Shown here in pieces: positions 53,829 to 63,848 of a DNA stretch of 64,000 nt. The position numbers and the translations under genes are program-made. This DNA comes from Actinomycetales bacterium. Lineage in GTDB: Bacteria > Actinomycetota > Actinomycetes > Actinomycetales > Dermatophilaceae. The notes beneath the pieces were generated by a model, which had not been told where the DNA came from, did no database searches, and saw nothing but the letters and a program-made list of their open reading frames with translations. Location of the stretch: the NCBI GenBank assembly GCA_002748155.1, contig PDRO01000010.1:1-64000 (forward strand). The letters are read 5' to 3'. How positions within the stretch are numbered: the stretch's first letter is position 1; each line of letters starts with the position of its first letter.

Positions 53829-55622
53829 TCAGAGGCCGAGATCGGCCTCGAAGCTGCCTTCCTCGAGCCGGGCCTTCATCGTGTTCAGGAATCGAGCGGC
53901 ATCGGCACCGTCGATCACCCGGTGGTCGTAGGTGAGTGCCAGGTACATCATCGAACGGATCGCGACGGCCTCGCCGCCGTCGGCATCGTCGACGACTACT
54001 GGACGTTTGACGATCGCGCCGGTGCCGAGGATCGCCACCTGAGGCTGGTTGATGATCGGGGTGTCGAACAGCGCGCCACGGCTGCCCGTGTTGGTGATCG
54101 TGAAGGTGCCACCTGTCAGATCGTCGGGGGTGATCTTGTTGGAGCGAGTTCGCTCGGCGACGTCGGCGATCGCCCGGGCCAGCCCGGCGATGTTGAGATC
54201 GCCGGCGTTCTTCACGACCGGCACGACGAGTCCCCGATCGGTGTCCACCGCCACGGCCAGATGCTCTTCCCCATGGAAGACGATCGAGTCACCCTCGACC
54301 CGGGCATTGACCATGGGGTGCACCTTGAGTGCTTCGACCGCTGCCAAAGCGAGGAACGGCAGGAACGACAAGCCGACTCCCTCACGCTCCTGGAACGCAC
54401 GCTTGGACCTCGCCCTGAGCCGGGCCACCTTGCTCAGGTCGACTTCGACAACCGTGGTGAGCTGAGCCGACACCTGGAGGGACTCGACCATCCGCTGGGC
54501 GATCACGCGGCGTAGCCGGGTCATCTTCTGGGTCGTGCCGCGGTAGGCGGCGGCTGGTGCCGGTTTCGAAGGTGCTGACGGCGCTGCGGATGCCTCGGGA
54601 GCCGCCGGTGTGCCAGCAGGTGAGACGGGTGACTTGGCCGCTTCGGCGGCGTCGAGGACGTCCTGCTTGCGGATCCGTCCACCTACCCCGGTGCCGGTCA
54701 GCGCAGTCAGATCGACGCCGTGCTGCGCAGCCAGTTTCCGGACCAGCGGGGTGGCGTAGAGCGGGCCCGGGTCCTCCTGGGCATTGGTGCCGGTGTGGCC
54801 GGGCCGCTGCGCTTCGACCGGGGTGGGTGTTTGGGGCGTCTGAGGTGCCTGAGGTTGCGGGGCCGCTGGGGTCGGCTGGCCCGTAGTTTCGGGTGCCGGC
54901 TGGCTTGGGCCAGGCTGAGGCGCAGGCGTGGCCGCGGTGACGGTGGTAGCTGGGGCCTGACTCGCACCGCCGATGATCGCCAGGTCGGCGCCGACCTCGG
55001 CGACCTCGTCCTCGGCGACGAGGATCCGGGTGAGCACCCCAGCGAAGGGGCTGGGGATCTCGGTGTCGACCTTGTCGGTGGACACCTCCAAGAGCGGTTC
55101 GTCGACCTCGACGGTGTCGCCTTCCTGCTTGAGCCACCGGGTCACGGTGCCTTCGGTGACCGACTCACCGAGAGCCGGCATGGTGACCCGTTGACCGCCG
55201 TCCGCCTGGCCGGTCGAATCGGCAGGGGCGGCGCTGCCCGACGGTGGCGCGCTCGGTGCGGCCGGGGCCGGGGCTGGCTGGGGGACGGTCGGCTCGGGGT
55301 CGGCCGGCACCGGTGCCGGTGCCGGTGCCGACGGAGCCGACACGGGCTCGGCCGACGCGGGCGAGGGAGAGCCCGCCACCCCCACGCCGTCACCGATGAT
55401 CGCCAGATCGGCGCCGACCTCGGCGGTTTCGTCCTCGGCGACGAGGATCTCCAGCAGGGTGCCGGCGAAGGGCGACGGGATCTCCGTGTCGACCTTGTCG
55501 GTGGAGACCTCGAGCAGTGGCTCGTCCACGGCGACCGAGTCGCCCACGCTCTTGAGCCACCGAGTGACCGTTCCTTCGGTGACGGACTCGCCTAGAGCCG
55601 GCATCGTCACTCGGTTGCTCAT
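53829..55622 (-). CDS. sucB: 2-oxo acid dehydrogenase E2 with two lipoyl domains (SucB-type)
   Basis: 597 aa. Two lipoyl domains carry modifiable Lys43 and Lys184 in STDKVD motifs, joined by long Ala/Pro-rich linkers. They are followed by a peripheral-subunit-binding domain ([17 protein letters not shown]) and an acyltransferase domain with [15 protein letters not shown]. Actinobacterial homologues serve as E2 of pyruvate and 2-oxoglutarate dehydrogenases. The ATG at 55622 follows GAGG. It is 33 bp after lpdA and in the same direction, so the two form an operon supplying E2 and E3 to AceE. Confidence 0.93.
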   Translation of the reverse strand: MSNRVTMPALGESVTEGTVTRWLKSVGDSVAVDEPLLEVSTDKVDTEIPSPFAGTLLEILVAEDETAEVGADLAIIGDGVGVAGSPSPASAEPVSAPSAPAPAPVPADPEPTVPQPAPAPAAPSAPPSGSAAPADSTGQADGGQRVTMPALGESVTEGTVTRWLKQEGDTVEVDEPLLEVSTDKVDTEIPSPFAGVLTRILVAEDEVAEVGADLAIIGGASQAPATTVTAATPAPQPGPSQPAPETTGQPTPAAPQPQAPQTPQTPTPVEAQRPGHTGTNAQEDPGPLYATPLVRKLAAQHGVDLTALTGTGVGGRIRKQDVLDAAEAAKSPVSPAGTPAAPEASAAPSAPSKPAPAAAYRGTTQKMTRLRRVIAQRMVESLQVSAQLTTVVEVDLSKVARLRARSKRAFQEREGVGLSFLPFLALAAVEALKVHPMVNARVEGDSIVFHGEEHLAVAVDTDRGLVVPVVKNAGDLNIAGLARAIADVAERTRSNKITPDDLTGGTFTITNTGSRGALFDTPIINQPQVAILGTGAIVKRPVVVDDADGGEAVAIRSMMYLALTYDHRVIDGADAARFLNTMKARLEEGSFEADLGL

Positions 55623-55655
55623 CTGTAGGTCTCCTCGCGGGATGGTGGGACGGAA

Positions 55656-57032
55656 TCAGGAATGGGCGTGCAAAGGTTTCCCGGCGAGCGCCAAGTGTGC
55701 CTCGCCGAGTGCTTCATTCTGGGTGGGGTGGGCGTGGACGAATGGGGCGACATCGTCGGGGTAGGCTTCCCAGCCCACGATGAGTTGGGCCTCACCGATC
55801 TGTTCGCCCATCCGGGCACCGACCATGTGCACCCCGACGACCGGTCCAGCGGGAGCACGGACCAGTTTGACGAATCCGGCAGTACCCAGGATCTGGGATC
55901 TGCCATTGCCGCCGAGGGGGTATTCGTAGGTTTCGACATCTCCGTATTCGGCGCGGGCCTGCTGTTCGGTGAGCCCCACGCTGGCGATCTCGGGGTCGCA
56001 GTAGGTGACTCGCGGGATGGTGTGATCGCGGACCGGAGCCGGGTCGAGACCGGCGATGTCTTCGGCGACGAAGACGCCGTGAGCGAAACCGCGGTGGGCC
56101 AGCTGCAGCCCGGCCACGAGATCGCCCACGGCATACACCCCGGGCACAGACGTGCGGAGGCGCTCGTCCGTGGTCACGAAGCCCTGTTCCACGGCGACCC
56201 CGGCAGCGTCGAAACCCATTCCTTCCGAGACCGGGTCACGGCCGATAGCGACGAGCAGCAGGTCGGCCGACAGACTCGTACCGTCGTCGAGGGTGATGGT
56301 GACGGACCGGTCGTCCTGTGTGGCCGAGTCGAGTCGCGTCTCGGTGCGAATCGTGATGGTGCGTTTGCGGAAGGCCCTGGAGACGGCTTTCGAGACGGTG
56401 TCCTCTTCTGCGGGCAACAGTCGGGGAAGAGCCTCGACGATAGCCACGACCGCACCGAACGATCTCCATACGGACGCGAATTCGACCCCGATCACCCCAC
56501 CGCCCAGGACGATGACCGAATCCGGGACGTAGTCCAGGCGAAGGGCCTCGTCGCTCGTGATGATGCGGCCGCCGACCCGCACCCCGGGAAGGGTCCGGGG
56601 ACGCGACCCGGTGGCCAGCACGAGGTGTTCACCGGTCAGGGTGGCTCCGTTGACCTCGACGGATCTCGGGCCGGTCACCGTGCCGGTGCCGGTGATGTAG
56701 TCGATGCTTGCGGACGACACCAAGCCGGTGAGGCCCTGGTGCAACCGAGCGACCACGCCGTCCTGATAGGCCAGCACGCTCGGCATATCGATGCCCGACA
56801 CGCTGGAGCGGACCCCGAATCGGTCGCCGTCGCGGGCCGTGTCGGCGACCTCGGCGACGTGCAGCAGGGCCTTGGTCGGGATGCAGCCGCGGTGGAGGCA
56901 CGTGCCACCGAGTCTGTCCTGCTCGATCAGGGCGACGCTCAAGCCCAACTGCGCCGCGCGCAAGGCACAGGCATACCCACTGCTTCCACCACCGAGCACG
57001 ACGACGTCGTGGGTGGCTTCGGACTCGGGCAT
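55656..57032 (-). CDS. lpdA: Dihydrolipoamide dehydrogenase (E3)
   Basis: 458 aa flavoprotein disulfide reductase. Redox cysteines Cys45 and Cys50 are in GGTCLHRGCIPTK, the FAD loop is VVLGGGSSGYACAL, the NAD loop is VIVLGGGVIGVEFAS and the catalytic His-Glu pair is in HAHPTQNE. It reoxidises dihydrolipoyl groups of E2 and GcvH. ATG 57032 has GGAGAG 5 nt upstream; an in-frame GTG at 57038 is less likely. Upstream, 57033-57310 holds no gene or clear promoter that I can name. Confidence 0.96.
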   Translation of the reverse strand: MPESEATHDVVVLGGGSSGYACALRAAQLGLSVALIEQDRLGGTCLHRGCIPTKALLHVAEVADTARDGDRFGVRSSVSGIDMPSVLAYQDGVVARLHQGLTGLVSSASIDYITGTGTVTGPRSVEVNGATLTGEHLVLATGSRPRTLPGVRVGGRIITSDEALRLDYVPDSVIVLGGGVIGVEFASVWRSFGAVVAIVEALPRLLPAEEDTVSKAVSRAFRKRTITIRTETRLDSATQDDRSVTITLDDGTSLSADLLLVAIGRDPVSEGMGFDAAGVAVEQGFVTTDERLRTSVPGVYAVGDLVAGLQLAHRGFAHGVFVAEDIAGLDPAPVRDHTIPRVTYCDPEIASVGLTEQQARAEYGDVETYEYPLGGNGRSQILGTAGFVKLVRAPAGPVVGVHMVGARMGEQIGEAQLIVGWEAYPDDVAPFVHAHPTQNEALGEAHLALAGKPLHAHS

Positions 57033-57310
57033 CTGCACTCTCCGTTGGTAATGACGTTGGCATCGACGTGGGCACTAACGGCGACATGGACGTTCAGCGC
57101 CATCTTGTCACCTCGACACGACACCTGTCATCGGACTGCCCAGGTGACCGGGCACTTCGAGACGCCGCGACGAGACGATCGGCCGGGCTTGGCCGGTGAC
57201 CGGGGCGCCGGCACGTCGACTGCCTCACCCCTGGCTCGACCGGAGCGGACGGGCGTCAGGACGTGCCGAACTCGTCGATCCGGTCACCCCGACGGAATAT
57301 GGTCGTCACC

Positions 57311-57664
57311 ATGGGATGGCTTGCGCGCTTCCGAAGACGCTCACTTCGGGAGTTGGAACCGACCGATGGGCCGGGGATGGGGATCGACTTGGCCGCCGTC
57401 TACCTGCACTTCGCCGATTTCGCACAGAGCCGTCGAGGTGTCGAGGCTTATCTCGAGCCGGGCACCTCGGTCAGTGCCCAGAGCATGGTCCTCGTGGCCA
57501 CCGACGGCGAATGGACCCGTCGCGCTGTGGGCTCGCGGGCCGCGGCATACGACGTCACCGGACGGCTCGGCATACCCGTGTATGACGTATTGCTTACCGG
57601 CTACCCACCCCGGATGCGGGAATGGAGCTCGAGACAGCGGCGGGGCTCGAAGGATTCCGCGTGA
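57311..57664 (+). CDS. Conserved actinobacterial hypothetical protein
   Basis: 117 aa, soluble, basic at the N-terminus (MGWLARFRRR). The motif AQSMVLVATDGEWTRRAVGSRAAAYDV followed by LGIPVYDVLLTGYPPRMREW recurs in actinobacterial proteins near lpdA/sucB/gcvT, from memory; no function is known. The Gly-Ile-Pro uses ATA within a CGGCATAC octamer at 57568-57575, and a second octamer at 57543-57550 is in another frame position (Ala-Tyr). It ends 38 bp before gcvT. Confidence 0.72.
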   Translation: MGWLARFRRRSLRELEPTDGPGMGIDLAAVYLHFADFAQSRRGVEAYLEPGTSVSAQSMVLVATDGEWTRRAVGSRAAAYDVTGRLGIPVYDVLLTGYPPRMREWSSRQRRGSKDSA

Positions 57665-57690
57665 TCGGTCCCGGTGCCGGCGTCGCGGGT

Positions 57691-57696
57691 TAGCGT
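57691..57696 (+). promoter_or_regulatory. -10 element TAGCGT for gcvT
   Basis: TAGCGT ends 6 nt before the gcvT ATG at 57703, giving a likely leaderless transcript separate from the upstream hypothetical gene. Confidence 0.45.
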
Positions 57697-57702
57697 GTCG
57701 GG

Positions 57703-58791
57703 ATGGTCTCCCTCCGGCAATCGCCGCTGCATGATCGTCACGTTGCCCTCGGCGCCAAACTGGCCGCCTTCGGTGGGTGGCAGATGCCGATCGAATACCC
57801 GGGCGGAGGGGTGCTCGCCGAGCACACGGCGGTGCGCGAGCGGGTGGGGATCTTCGATGTCAGCCATCTCGGCAAGGTCGGGGTGCGTGGCGCCGGGGCC
57901 GCCGAGTTCCTCAACGCGTGTCTCACCAACGACGTCGGTCGCATCGGCCCCGGGCAAGCGCAATACACGATGTGCTGCGACGACCGGGGTGGAGTGGTCG
58001 ACGACCTGATCCTGTATCTGCGCGCTGATGATGACGTTGTCCTGATCCCCAATGCGGCCAACACCGCAGAGGTATGCCGTCGCCTGCGGTCCGTGGCGCC
58101 CGCCGGGATCGAGGTGACCAACGAGCATCTCGACCACGGCATCGTTGCCGTGCAAGGTCCGCGGTCGGCCGAGGTGCTCGACATGCTCGGGCTGCCGACC
58201 GGTCACGAATACATGCAGTTCCGGGACACCGTGTGGGAGGGCCGGCCGGTCATGGTGTGCCGCACCGGATACACCGGAGAGCTCGGCTACGAGCTCGTGT
58301 CGCGATGGGACGACACCGCCCCCCTGTGGGACGCCGTGGCAGCGGCCATCCCGTCGCCCGGTGGGTTGCCATGCGGGTTGGGGGCACGCGACACGTTGCG
58401 TATCGAGATGGGGTACCCGCTGCACGGTCAGGATCTCTCGTTGCGGATCACCCCGGTTCAGGCTCGCTGCGGGTGGGCGGTCGGCTGGGCGAAAGACGCC
58501 TTCTGGGGTCGCGAGGCCCTGCTGGCGCAGCGAGCCGCCGCATCGAGCCGTCTGTCACGTGGTCTGTTCGTCACCGGTCGCGGCATCCCCCGCGCCGGTT
58601 GCCCCGTGCTCGTCGACGGCCGCCAGGTCGGCGAGGTCACCTCGGGCACCTTCTCGCCGACCCGCAAGCAGGGCATCGCATTGGCCCTGCTGGAGCGTGA
58701 GGTCACCGAAGGGACAACGGTGGCCGTCCACGTGCGTGGCCGGGCGGTCGCTGCCGAGGTCGTCCGCCCGCCGTTCGTCGAGGTCGGCTAG
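57703..58791 (+). CDS. gcvT: Glycine cleavage system T protein (aminomethyltransferase)
   Basis: 362 aa. It transfers the methylene group from aminomethylated GcvH to tetrahydrofolate. Folate-site and core motifs are present: [43 protein letters not shown] and [12 protein letters not shown]. No gcvH or gcvP is in the window, but lpdA, the shared E3 (L-protein), is close by. Its stop shares the tetranucleotide CTAG with the stop of the convergent ECF S-component gene. Confidence 0.95.
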   Translation: MVSLRQSPLHDRHVALGAKLAAFGGWQMPIEYPGGGVLAEHTAVRERVGIFDVSHLGKVGVRGAGAAEFLNACLTNDVGRIGPGQAQYTMCCDDRGGVVDDLILYLRADDDVVLIPNAANTAEVCRRLRSVAPAGIEVTNEHLDHGIVAVQGPRSAEVLDMLGLPTGHEYMQFRDTVWEGRPVMVCRTGYTGELGYELVSRWDDTAPLWDAVAAAIPSPGGLPCGLGARDTLRIEMGYPLHGQDLSLRITPVQARCGWAVGWAKDAFWGREALLAQRAAASSRLSRGLFVTGRGIPRAGCPVLVDGRQVGEVTSGTFSPTRKQGIALALLEREVTEGTTVAVHVRGRAVAAEVVRPPFVEVG

Positions 58792-59693
58792 GGAGGCGAC
58801 GTGCCTGGGCCGGCGTCGAAAGCGGCCCGTCGCACGGCCCGCCGCAACGTGCGCATGACCGGACGCCCGGCGATGAGCACGAGCACGGCGGTGAGCACCC
58901 CCCGTGGAAGGTCCCATCCGAGCGAGGTGGCCAGGTAGAAGGTCGCGTAGTGCCGGATGGTCTCGGTCAGCGGGTCCCCGGGAATGAACGCGGCGCCCGC
59001 TGGTGCCGTCGCCGGGGCGAGGAACGGCCAGAACCAGAGGTTGAGCATGGCGCCGTAGGCCATTCCGGACAGCACGCCGTATGCCGCGAGCATGGTCAGC
59101 TCGGCCCGTCCGGTCAGTCGGGGCAGACACGCGGCACCGAGCGCCACCCAGCCGGCACCGAACATCTGGAACGGCAACCACGGTCCCACTCCGGCGGTCA
59201 GGAAGGCGCCGGCGAGCACGGCCAACGCCCCGAGGAGGAACCCCATGGAGCGACCGAGCACCCGCCCACCGAGCACCAGCACGACGAATATCGGCTCGAG
59301 CCCCGCGGTGCCGGCCGACAAGACCCGCAGGCCCCCGCCGACCGCCGCCAGGACGCCGAGCAGGGCCACAGTCTTCGCGTCCAGCCCGCCGGAGGTCACC
59401 TCGGCCAACAAGACCGCGGCCAACAGCCCGAGCAGGATCGCAAACAGCCACGGGGTGTCCTGGGCGGCCCAGGCCACGAACTCGGGGGAGGCCAGGAAGG
59501 GCCACAGGAAGGCCACCAACCCGACCAGGCTGGTGAGGATCAGCACCACCGTCGACGCCGGCCGCCATCGCAACGGGCTGATCGTTGCCGAGCTGTCCGT
59601 CGCGGGTGGCGATGGGCTTTCGGCGGGGGATGGGTTATCGTCCGGCGGCCGGGGCTGACGGCCTCCGGCCTCGTGAGGTCGGGGATTCGTCAC
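58788..59693 (-). CDS. ECF transporter S component (probable cobalamin)
   Basis: 301 aa. A Pro/Ser-rich cytoplasmic lead of about 40 residues is followed by seven or so hydrophobic helices. The [32 protein letters not shown] region and the [19 protein letters not shown] helix resemble CbrT-type or ECF-S cobalamin binders. GTG 59693 overlaps the ATPase stop by 4 nt. As the last gene of the riboswitch-controlled operon it probably captures vitamin B12. Confidence 0.82.
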   Translation of the reverse strand: MTNPRPHEAGGRQPRPPDDNPSPAESPSPPATDSSATISPLRWRPASTVVLILTSLVGLVAFLWPFLASPEFVAWAAQDTPWLFAILLGLLAAVLLAEVTSGGLDAKTVALLGVLAAVGGGLRVLSAGTAGLEPIFVVLVLGGRVLGRSMGFLLGALAVLAGAFLTAGVGPWLPFQMFGAGWVALGAACLPRLTGRAELTMLAAYGVLSGMAYGAMLNLWFWPFLAPATAPAGAAFIPGDPLTETIRHYATFYLATSLGWDLPRGVLTAVLVLIAGRPVMRTLRRAVRRAAFDAGPGTSPP

Positions 59694-61330
59694 GACACCC
59701 GCTCCACAGCAGCCTCGACCTCGGCCACGGTGAGCAGTGCAACCGGGTGCAGGATCTTGCTCACCTGCGGTGCGAAGGCCGGCGACCCGACGAGCACCGC
59801 ACGGGTCGGGCCGTCGGCCACCACGTCGCCGTCGGCGAGCACGACCACCCGATCGGCGGCCTCGGCGACGAGCTCGACGTCGTGAGTCGCCAAGCCGATC
59901 GCATGACCGTCGTCGGCCAGCTCGCGCAGCACCCCGACCAGACGCCGCTTGGCCGGGTAGTCGAGCCCCCGGGTCGGCTCGTCGAGCAGCACGAGACGAG
60001 GTCGCCCGGCCAGGATGACGGCCAGCGCGACGGCGAGCCGCTGCCCCTCCGACAGATCGCGAGGGTGGGCGGACCCGTCGACCGGCCCGGCGATCCGGGT
60101 GAGCAGATCCCACGTCGATCCCGGCTCCGCGCCGGCATCCCGATCGGTGGTGGAGCACTCATGTGCCACGGTGTCGGCATACAGCAGCACGTCCGGATCC
60201 TGCGGGACCAGACCGACCTCGCGCCACCGTTGCTGAGGGGGCAGACGACCAGGCGGCTGACCGGCCACCAGCACCCGGCCCGCGGCCGGGTTGAGTTGCC
60301 CGGCCAGGGCTGCAAAGAGCGTGGACTTGCCCGCCCCGTTGCGGCCCATGACCGCAGTGACGGCTCCGGTCGACAGCTCGAGATCGATGCCGCGCAGCGC
60401 CGGCACGGCACCCCGGCGCACCGACAGGCGCCTCGCCTGCGCGGCCACCACGGCTTCGGCGGGGTGGGCCGGGCCGGCTGGGCGGAACAAGTCGTCCACT
60501 CGCCCGGCCGATGCATAGGTGCTCAATTGTTCACGCAGTCCGCGGGCGGCCCGGCGGGCCTGCCGGACCGACAGCGGAAGGGGAGACCACCCCATCCGGC
60601 GACCGAGTTCGACAACGGGTGGATAGACCGCAGACTCGCTCATGGCCGTAGCCGGGTCGAGCAATGGCGACACGTGTCCGTCGCTGACCAGCACGATCCG
60701 GTCAGCGTGATGGACGACGCGCTCGAGCCGGTGCTCAGCCAGGACCACTGTCAGGCCCACATCGTGCACGAGTCGATGCAACGCCGCGAGGACGTCTTCG
60801 GCGCCGACCGGATCGAGCGCGGAGGTCGGCTCGTCGAGCACGAGGATCCGGGGCCCGGCCGTCAGCACCGCCCCGATGGCGACCCGTTGCTGCTGGCCAC
60901 CGGAGAGCTCGCCCAACGAGCGTTCGCGAAGCTCGGCCAGCCCGAGCAGGTCGAGGGTCTCCTCGACCCGGCGGCGCATGGCGACCGGCTCGACCCCGAG
61001 GGTCTCCATGCCGTAGGCGAGCTCGTCCTCCACCGTGTCGGTGACGAAGCCTGAGCGCGGATCCTGCACGACGAAGCCGACGAGGTCGGCCAAGTCCCGC
61101 GGTCGGTGCTCGCGGGTGTCCCGGCCCTCGACGACCACACGTCCGGTCAAGGTCCCGCCGGAGAAGTGCGGGACCAGACCGTTCAGGCAACGCAACAGCG
61201 TGGACTTGCCCGACCCGGTGGGCCCGACGACCAGGACGAACTCACCCTCGTCGATCTGCAGAGTGGCACCGGAGAGTGCGCGGCGTTCGGCACCGGCATA
61301 CTGCACGGATAGGCCGGTCACAGTGATCAT
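59690..61330 (-). CDS. ECF transporter ATPase with two fused ABC domains
   Basis: 546 aa. The first ABC domain (1-230) has Walker A GPTGSGKST, signature LSGGQQQRV and Walker B ILVLDEPTSALDP. The second (about 285-515) has MGRNGAGKST, a variant signature LSEGQRLAV and VLLDEPTRGLD. It is thus an EcfA1-EcfA2 fusion powering the T and S subunits. It overlaps EcfT and the S gene by 4 nt each, forming a tightly coupled operon. Confidence 0.92.
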   Translation of the reverse strand: MITVTGLSVQYAGAERRALSGATLQIDEGEFVLVVGPTGSGKSTLLRCLNGLVPHFSGGTLTGRVVVEGRDTREHRPRDLADLVGFVVQDPRSGFVTDTVEDELAYGMETLGVEPVAMRRRVEETLDLLGLAELRERSLGELSGGQQQRVAIGAVLTAGPRILVLDEPTSALDPVGAEDVLAALHRLVHDVGLTVVLAEHRLERVVHHADRIVLVSDGHVSPLLDPATAMSESAVYPPVVELGRRMGWSPLPLSVRQARRAARGLREQLSTYASAGRVDDLFRPAGPAHPAEAVVAAQARRLSVRRGAVPALRGIDLELSTGAVTAVMGRNGAGKSTLFAALAGQLNPAAGRVLVAGQPPGRLPPQQRWREVGLVPQDPDVLLYADTVAHECSTTDRDAGAEPGSTWDLLTRIAGPVDGSAHPRDLSEGQRLAVALAVILAGRPRLVLLDEPTRGLDYPAKRRLVGVLRELADDGHAIGLATHDVELVAEAADRVVVLADGDVVADGPTRAVLVGSPAFAPQVSKILHPVALLTVAEVEAAVERVS

Positions 61331-62472
61331 GGCGCCCTCGCGGGTCGGCGACCGGCACGCAGGGCAGCGAGTCTCGGCGGCGCCGGGGACAGCACCGCAG
61401 CGAGCGCGGCAACGATCACGACGGCGACGGCCACCGACGGCAGCCCCGGCCAGATCAGCGGCACTTGCGGCATCCGCACACCCGCCTCACCTTCGGCATC
61501 GGCGCGGAGCAGGACGACCGCCGGAAGCACCCCGAGCAGGCAGACCGCCCATTCGGGGGCTCGCCACGGCTCGCGCCGGTATGCCGAGCGGACGTCCGCC
61601 CGGGCCCCGAGACCGAGCGATAACGCAGCCACGACGACGCCGCCGGCCAGCAGTGGGAAGCCGAGCCAGCCGCCGGCCGATGGGCTCATCACCCCGTAGA
61701 GGCCGGCGAGGATGCCGGCCGTGCCGAGCAGCGCCGAAACGCTCCCGGTGGCCCGGGCCCGTCGGCCCCGAACCGGCGTCCGGCCGTATCCTCGTGACTC
61801 CATCGACGCCGCGAGCTCGAGAGAGCGCTCCAACGCTCCTTCGAGCACCGGAACGACCAGCCTGGCCAGCTCCCGGATGCCGCGTCCCGAATGGCCGCGC
61901 AGCTGCCGACCTCGCCGCACCTGGCGGGCCTGCTCGACCAATTGCGGCGCGAAGGTCAACGCGACGACGACCGCGGTGCCGATGTCGTAAAGCGTCGCCG
62001 GGGTGTAGCGCAGCAACCGTCGCGGGCTGGCCAGGGCATTGGCGGCACCGAGACAGGCCAGCGCAGCCGCCAAACGCATCCCGTCTAGACCGGCGGCTAC
62101 CACCGCTTCCAGGGTCACCGGGCCGCCCAGACGGACCCCGGCGAACCACTCCGGCAGGTCCACCTTGGGCAGGCGCAGCAGCACGGTCCGGCCGACGATC
62201 CCGTTGCCGAGCAGGATGGCCAGCCCGACCCGGAGCGTGATGGCCACCAACCCGAGGACGAGAAACGGCCGGAAGGAGTCCAGCGCCCCGACCTCGCGCC
62301 GCTCCACGACCACCAGCCAGGCAACGAGCACCACGAGACCGAGCAACACCGGGTTCGTCGTATGGGCCGCGGCAGTTGCCAGCCCGATACCCCAGATCCA
62401 CCACGCCACCGGATGGAGCATCCGCGGATCCGAGTGCCAGGACCAGCCGCCGGCCGGACCCACCCTCGTCAT
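61327..62472 (-). CDS. ECF transporter T component
   Basis: 381 aa. Five or more hydrophobic helices surround the EcfT coupling region; the cytoplasmic SMESRGYGR motif, the conserved Ala-Arg-Gly box of T proteins, couples to the ATPase, and EQARQVRRGRQLRGH precedes it. The ATG at 62472 lies 17 nt after the SCO2322-type gene. The stop overlaps the ATPase start by 4 nt. A C-terminal extension with three more hydrophobic segments is longer than in many EcfT proteins. Confidence 0.88.
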   Translation of the reverse strand: MTRVGPAGGWSWHSDPRMLHPVAWWIWGIGLATAAAHTTNPVLLGLVVLVAWLVVVERREVGALDSFRPFLVLGLVAITLRVGLAILLGNGIVGRTVLLRLPKVDLPEWFAGVRLGGPVTLEAVVAAGLDGMRLAAALACLGAANALASPRRLLRYTPATLYDIGTAVVVALTFAPQLVEQARQVRRGRQLRGHSGRGIRELARLVVPVLEGALERSLELAASMESRGYGRTPVRGRRARATGSVSALLGTAGILAGLYGVMSPSAGGWLGFPLLAGGVVVAALSLGLGARADVRSAYRREPWRAPEWAVCLLGVLPAVVLLRADAEGEAGVRMPQVPLIWPGLPSVAVAVVIVAALAAVLSPAPPRLAALRAGRRPARAP

Positions 62473-62488
62473 GTGGTCCGCATGCGGA

Positions 62489-63289
62489 TCAGACGTTCTC
62501 CGAGCGCCGCCTGGCAAACCGGGTGATCGCGAACAACACGACGACCGCCACGGCGGCCCAGACGAGGATCGTCACCCAGTTGATCGAGTCCTCCGTGGAC
62601 TCACTGTCAGAGGTGTCGGAGGTGCCGTCAGAGCTGCCGGTGCTGTCAGGGCTGTCAGCGCCGTCGGGTGCAGCGGTCGTCGGCGCGGGTGTCTCGGTCG
62701 GCGTGGTCCCGGGTGTCAGGGTGACCTCGGTGTCGGGTGCCTGCTGCTCGGCAGTCAGTGCCGGCACTTCCCCGCCACATCCGCTGGCCGGGTAGTCGGA
62801 AATGGCGCACACCAGGCCGCCCTCGATCCGCGTGCTCGCCGCGGCGTCGGCGAGCACCTCCGCGCCGGTCGCCTCCGGGGCGACTTGCGCACAGGTGCCG
62901 ATCGGATCCGGGGGCTGGGTGGTTCCGTCACCGTCGACAATCCGACCGAAGTCGAGCACGACCCCTACTCGCTTCGTGCCGTCCTTGGCCGGCGTGTCGC
63001 CACAGAGGTCGTCGAACGCCGGCAATGCCCGGGGGGTGCGTGCTCCGCTGCTGTCGGCGACCGTGAATCGCCATCCGTCGATCGCTCCGTCCGCCGGCAC
63101 TGCTTCGGCCGGGCCCGTCGTTGCGAACGCCCAGGCGCCGTCGACGACCTGCCAATAGCTCCAGTATTGGTACACGGCGGCGGTAGCCGACGGGAGTGGG
63201 CCGAGGAATAGCGCGAACACGGCCAGCAGCGGCGCCCAGCTCCAGCGCCGGGCACGCAGCGATAGGCGGGACGATGGGGACGTGTACAT
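62489..63289 (-). CDS. SCO2322-family secreted/anchored protein of the cobalamin ECF operon
   Basis: 266 aa. A signal peptide ends near PSATA, followed by YWSYWQV and a soluble domain with four Cys, a Thr/Ser/Asp-rich stalk (about 180-235), and a C-terminal membrane helix with a basic tail (ARRRSENV). The family is named after Streptomyces SCO2322 and accompanies B12-type ECF transporters; it may bind cobalamin outside the membrane, which is inference. ATG 63289 follows GGAGG with 6-nt spacing. It is the first gene behind the riboswitch. Confidence 0.82.
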   Translation of the reverse strand: MYTSPSSRLSLRARRWSWAPLLAVFALFLGPLPSATAAVYQYWSYWQVVDGAWAFATTGPAEAVPADGAIDGWRFTVADSSGARTPRALPAFDDLCGDTPAKDGTKRVGVVLDFGRIVDGDGTTQPPDPIGTCAQVAPEATGAEVLADAAASTRIEGGLVCAISDYPASGCGGEVPALTAEQQAPDTEVTLTPGTTPTETPAPTTAAPDGADSPDSTGSSDGTSDTSDSESTEDSINWVTILVWAAVAVVVLFAITRFARRRSENV

Positions 63290-63389
63290 TTGGGACCTCC
63301 TCGCGGCCGGGTGGAGGTCCCCGGGACGGATCGCCCGACGACTTCGCTCCGGTCCGCATTCCGCGACGGACGTGACATTGGAGTCGACC

Positions 63390-63505
63390 CCGCCACAGGT
63401 GCTCCGGCTTCCACCCGGGTAGTGGTTACGGTTGCGGGTCAGCGCCGGATTCACACCGGCTTTCCCTGCGGACGGGTCTCGGTAATGCGAACCTTCCACG
63501 GCGGA
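63390..63505 (-). promoter_or_regulatory. Cobalamin (B12) riboswitch
   Basis: On the minus strand the aptamer core reads GGGAAAGCCGGTGTGAATCCGGCGCTGACCCGCAACCGTAA (complement of 63427-63467), the classic GGGAA...GGTGnnAATCC...CCCGCAACnGTAA pattern, followed by GCCGGAGCACCTG (63395-63407) as the closing element. It lies about 100 nt before the SCO2322-type gene. Coenzyme B12 should repress the operon, probably by hiding the GGAGG site. Confidence 0.92.
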
Positions 63506-63572
63506 GCGGCTTTGTCAAAGACTTCGGGGGTATGCCGTGGGGTCGGGTCCGTCGAAGCGTAGGTCGACGCAC

Positions 63573-63578
63573 TAGCCT
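63573..63578 (+). promoter_or_regulatory. -10 element TAGCCT for the small gene
   Basis: TAGCCT ends 6 nt before the ATG at 63585; a leaderless transcript is likely. It is divergent from the riboswitch transcript. Confidence 0.45.
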
Positions 63579-63584
63579 GGAATC

Positions 63585-63803
63585 ATGACAAGTACGAGCG
63601 CGCCGTGGCGTTGGGAGTTGCTCGACGACATGGGCGGGCCGGCGACGACCGATCCGTCGCCGGCCTTTTCCACCCAGTCGGAGGCCGAGTCGTGGTTGGG
63701 CGAGATGTGGCTCGAGCTGCTCGACGACGGCGTGGACGCCGTGACCCTTCTGGAGGGCGACACGCCCGTCTACGGCCCGATGAGCTTGCACAAGCAGCAC
63801 TAG
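63585..63803 (+). CDS. Small conserved acidic protein
   Basis: 72 aa, acidic and soluble: WRWELLDDMGG, then SEAESWLGEMWLELLDDGVDAVTLLEGDTPVYGPMSL. I recall short proteins of this kind (a helix with WLGE, then a strand ending YGPM) as common actinobacterial hypotheticals of unknown function. The -10 TAGCCT and matching codon use support it being real. No partner gene is apparent. Confidence 0.7.
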   Translation: MTSTSAPWRWELLDDMGGPATTDPSPAFSTQSEAESWLGEMWLELLDDGVDAVTLLEGDTPVYGPMSLHKQH

Positions 63804-63848
63804 CCAGCGACACGCAGGCGGTGGCTCAACTCGGGGCTTAACTGGGGC

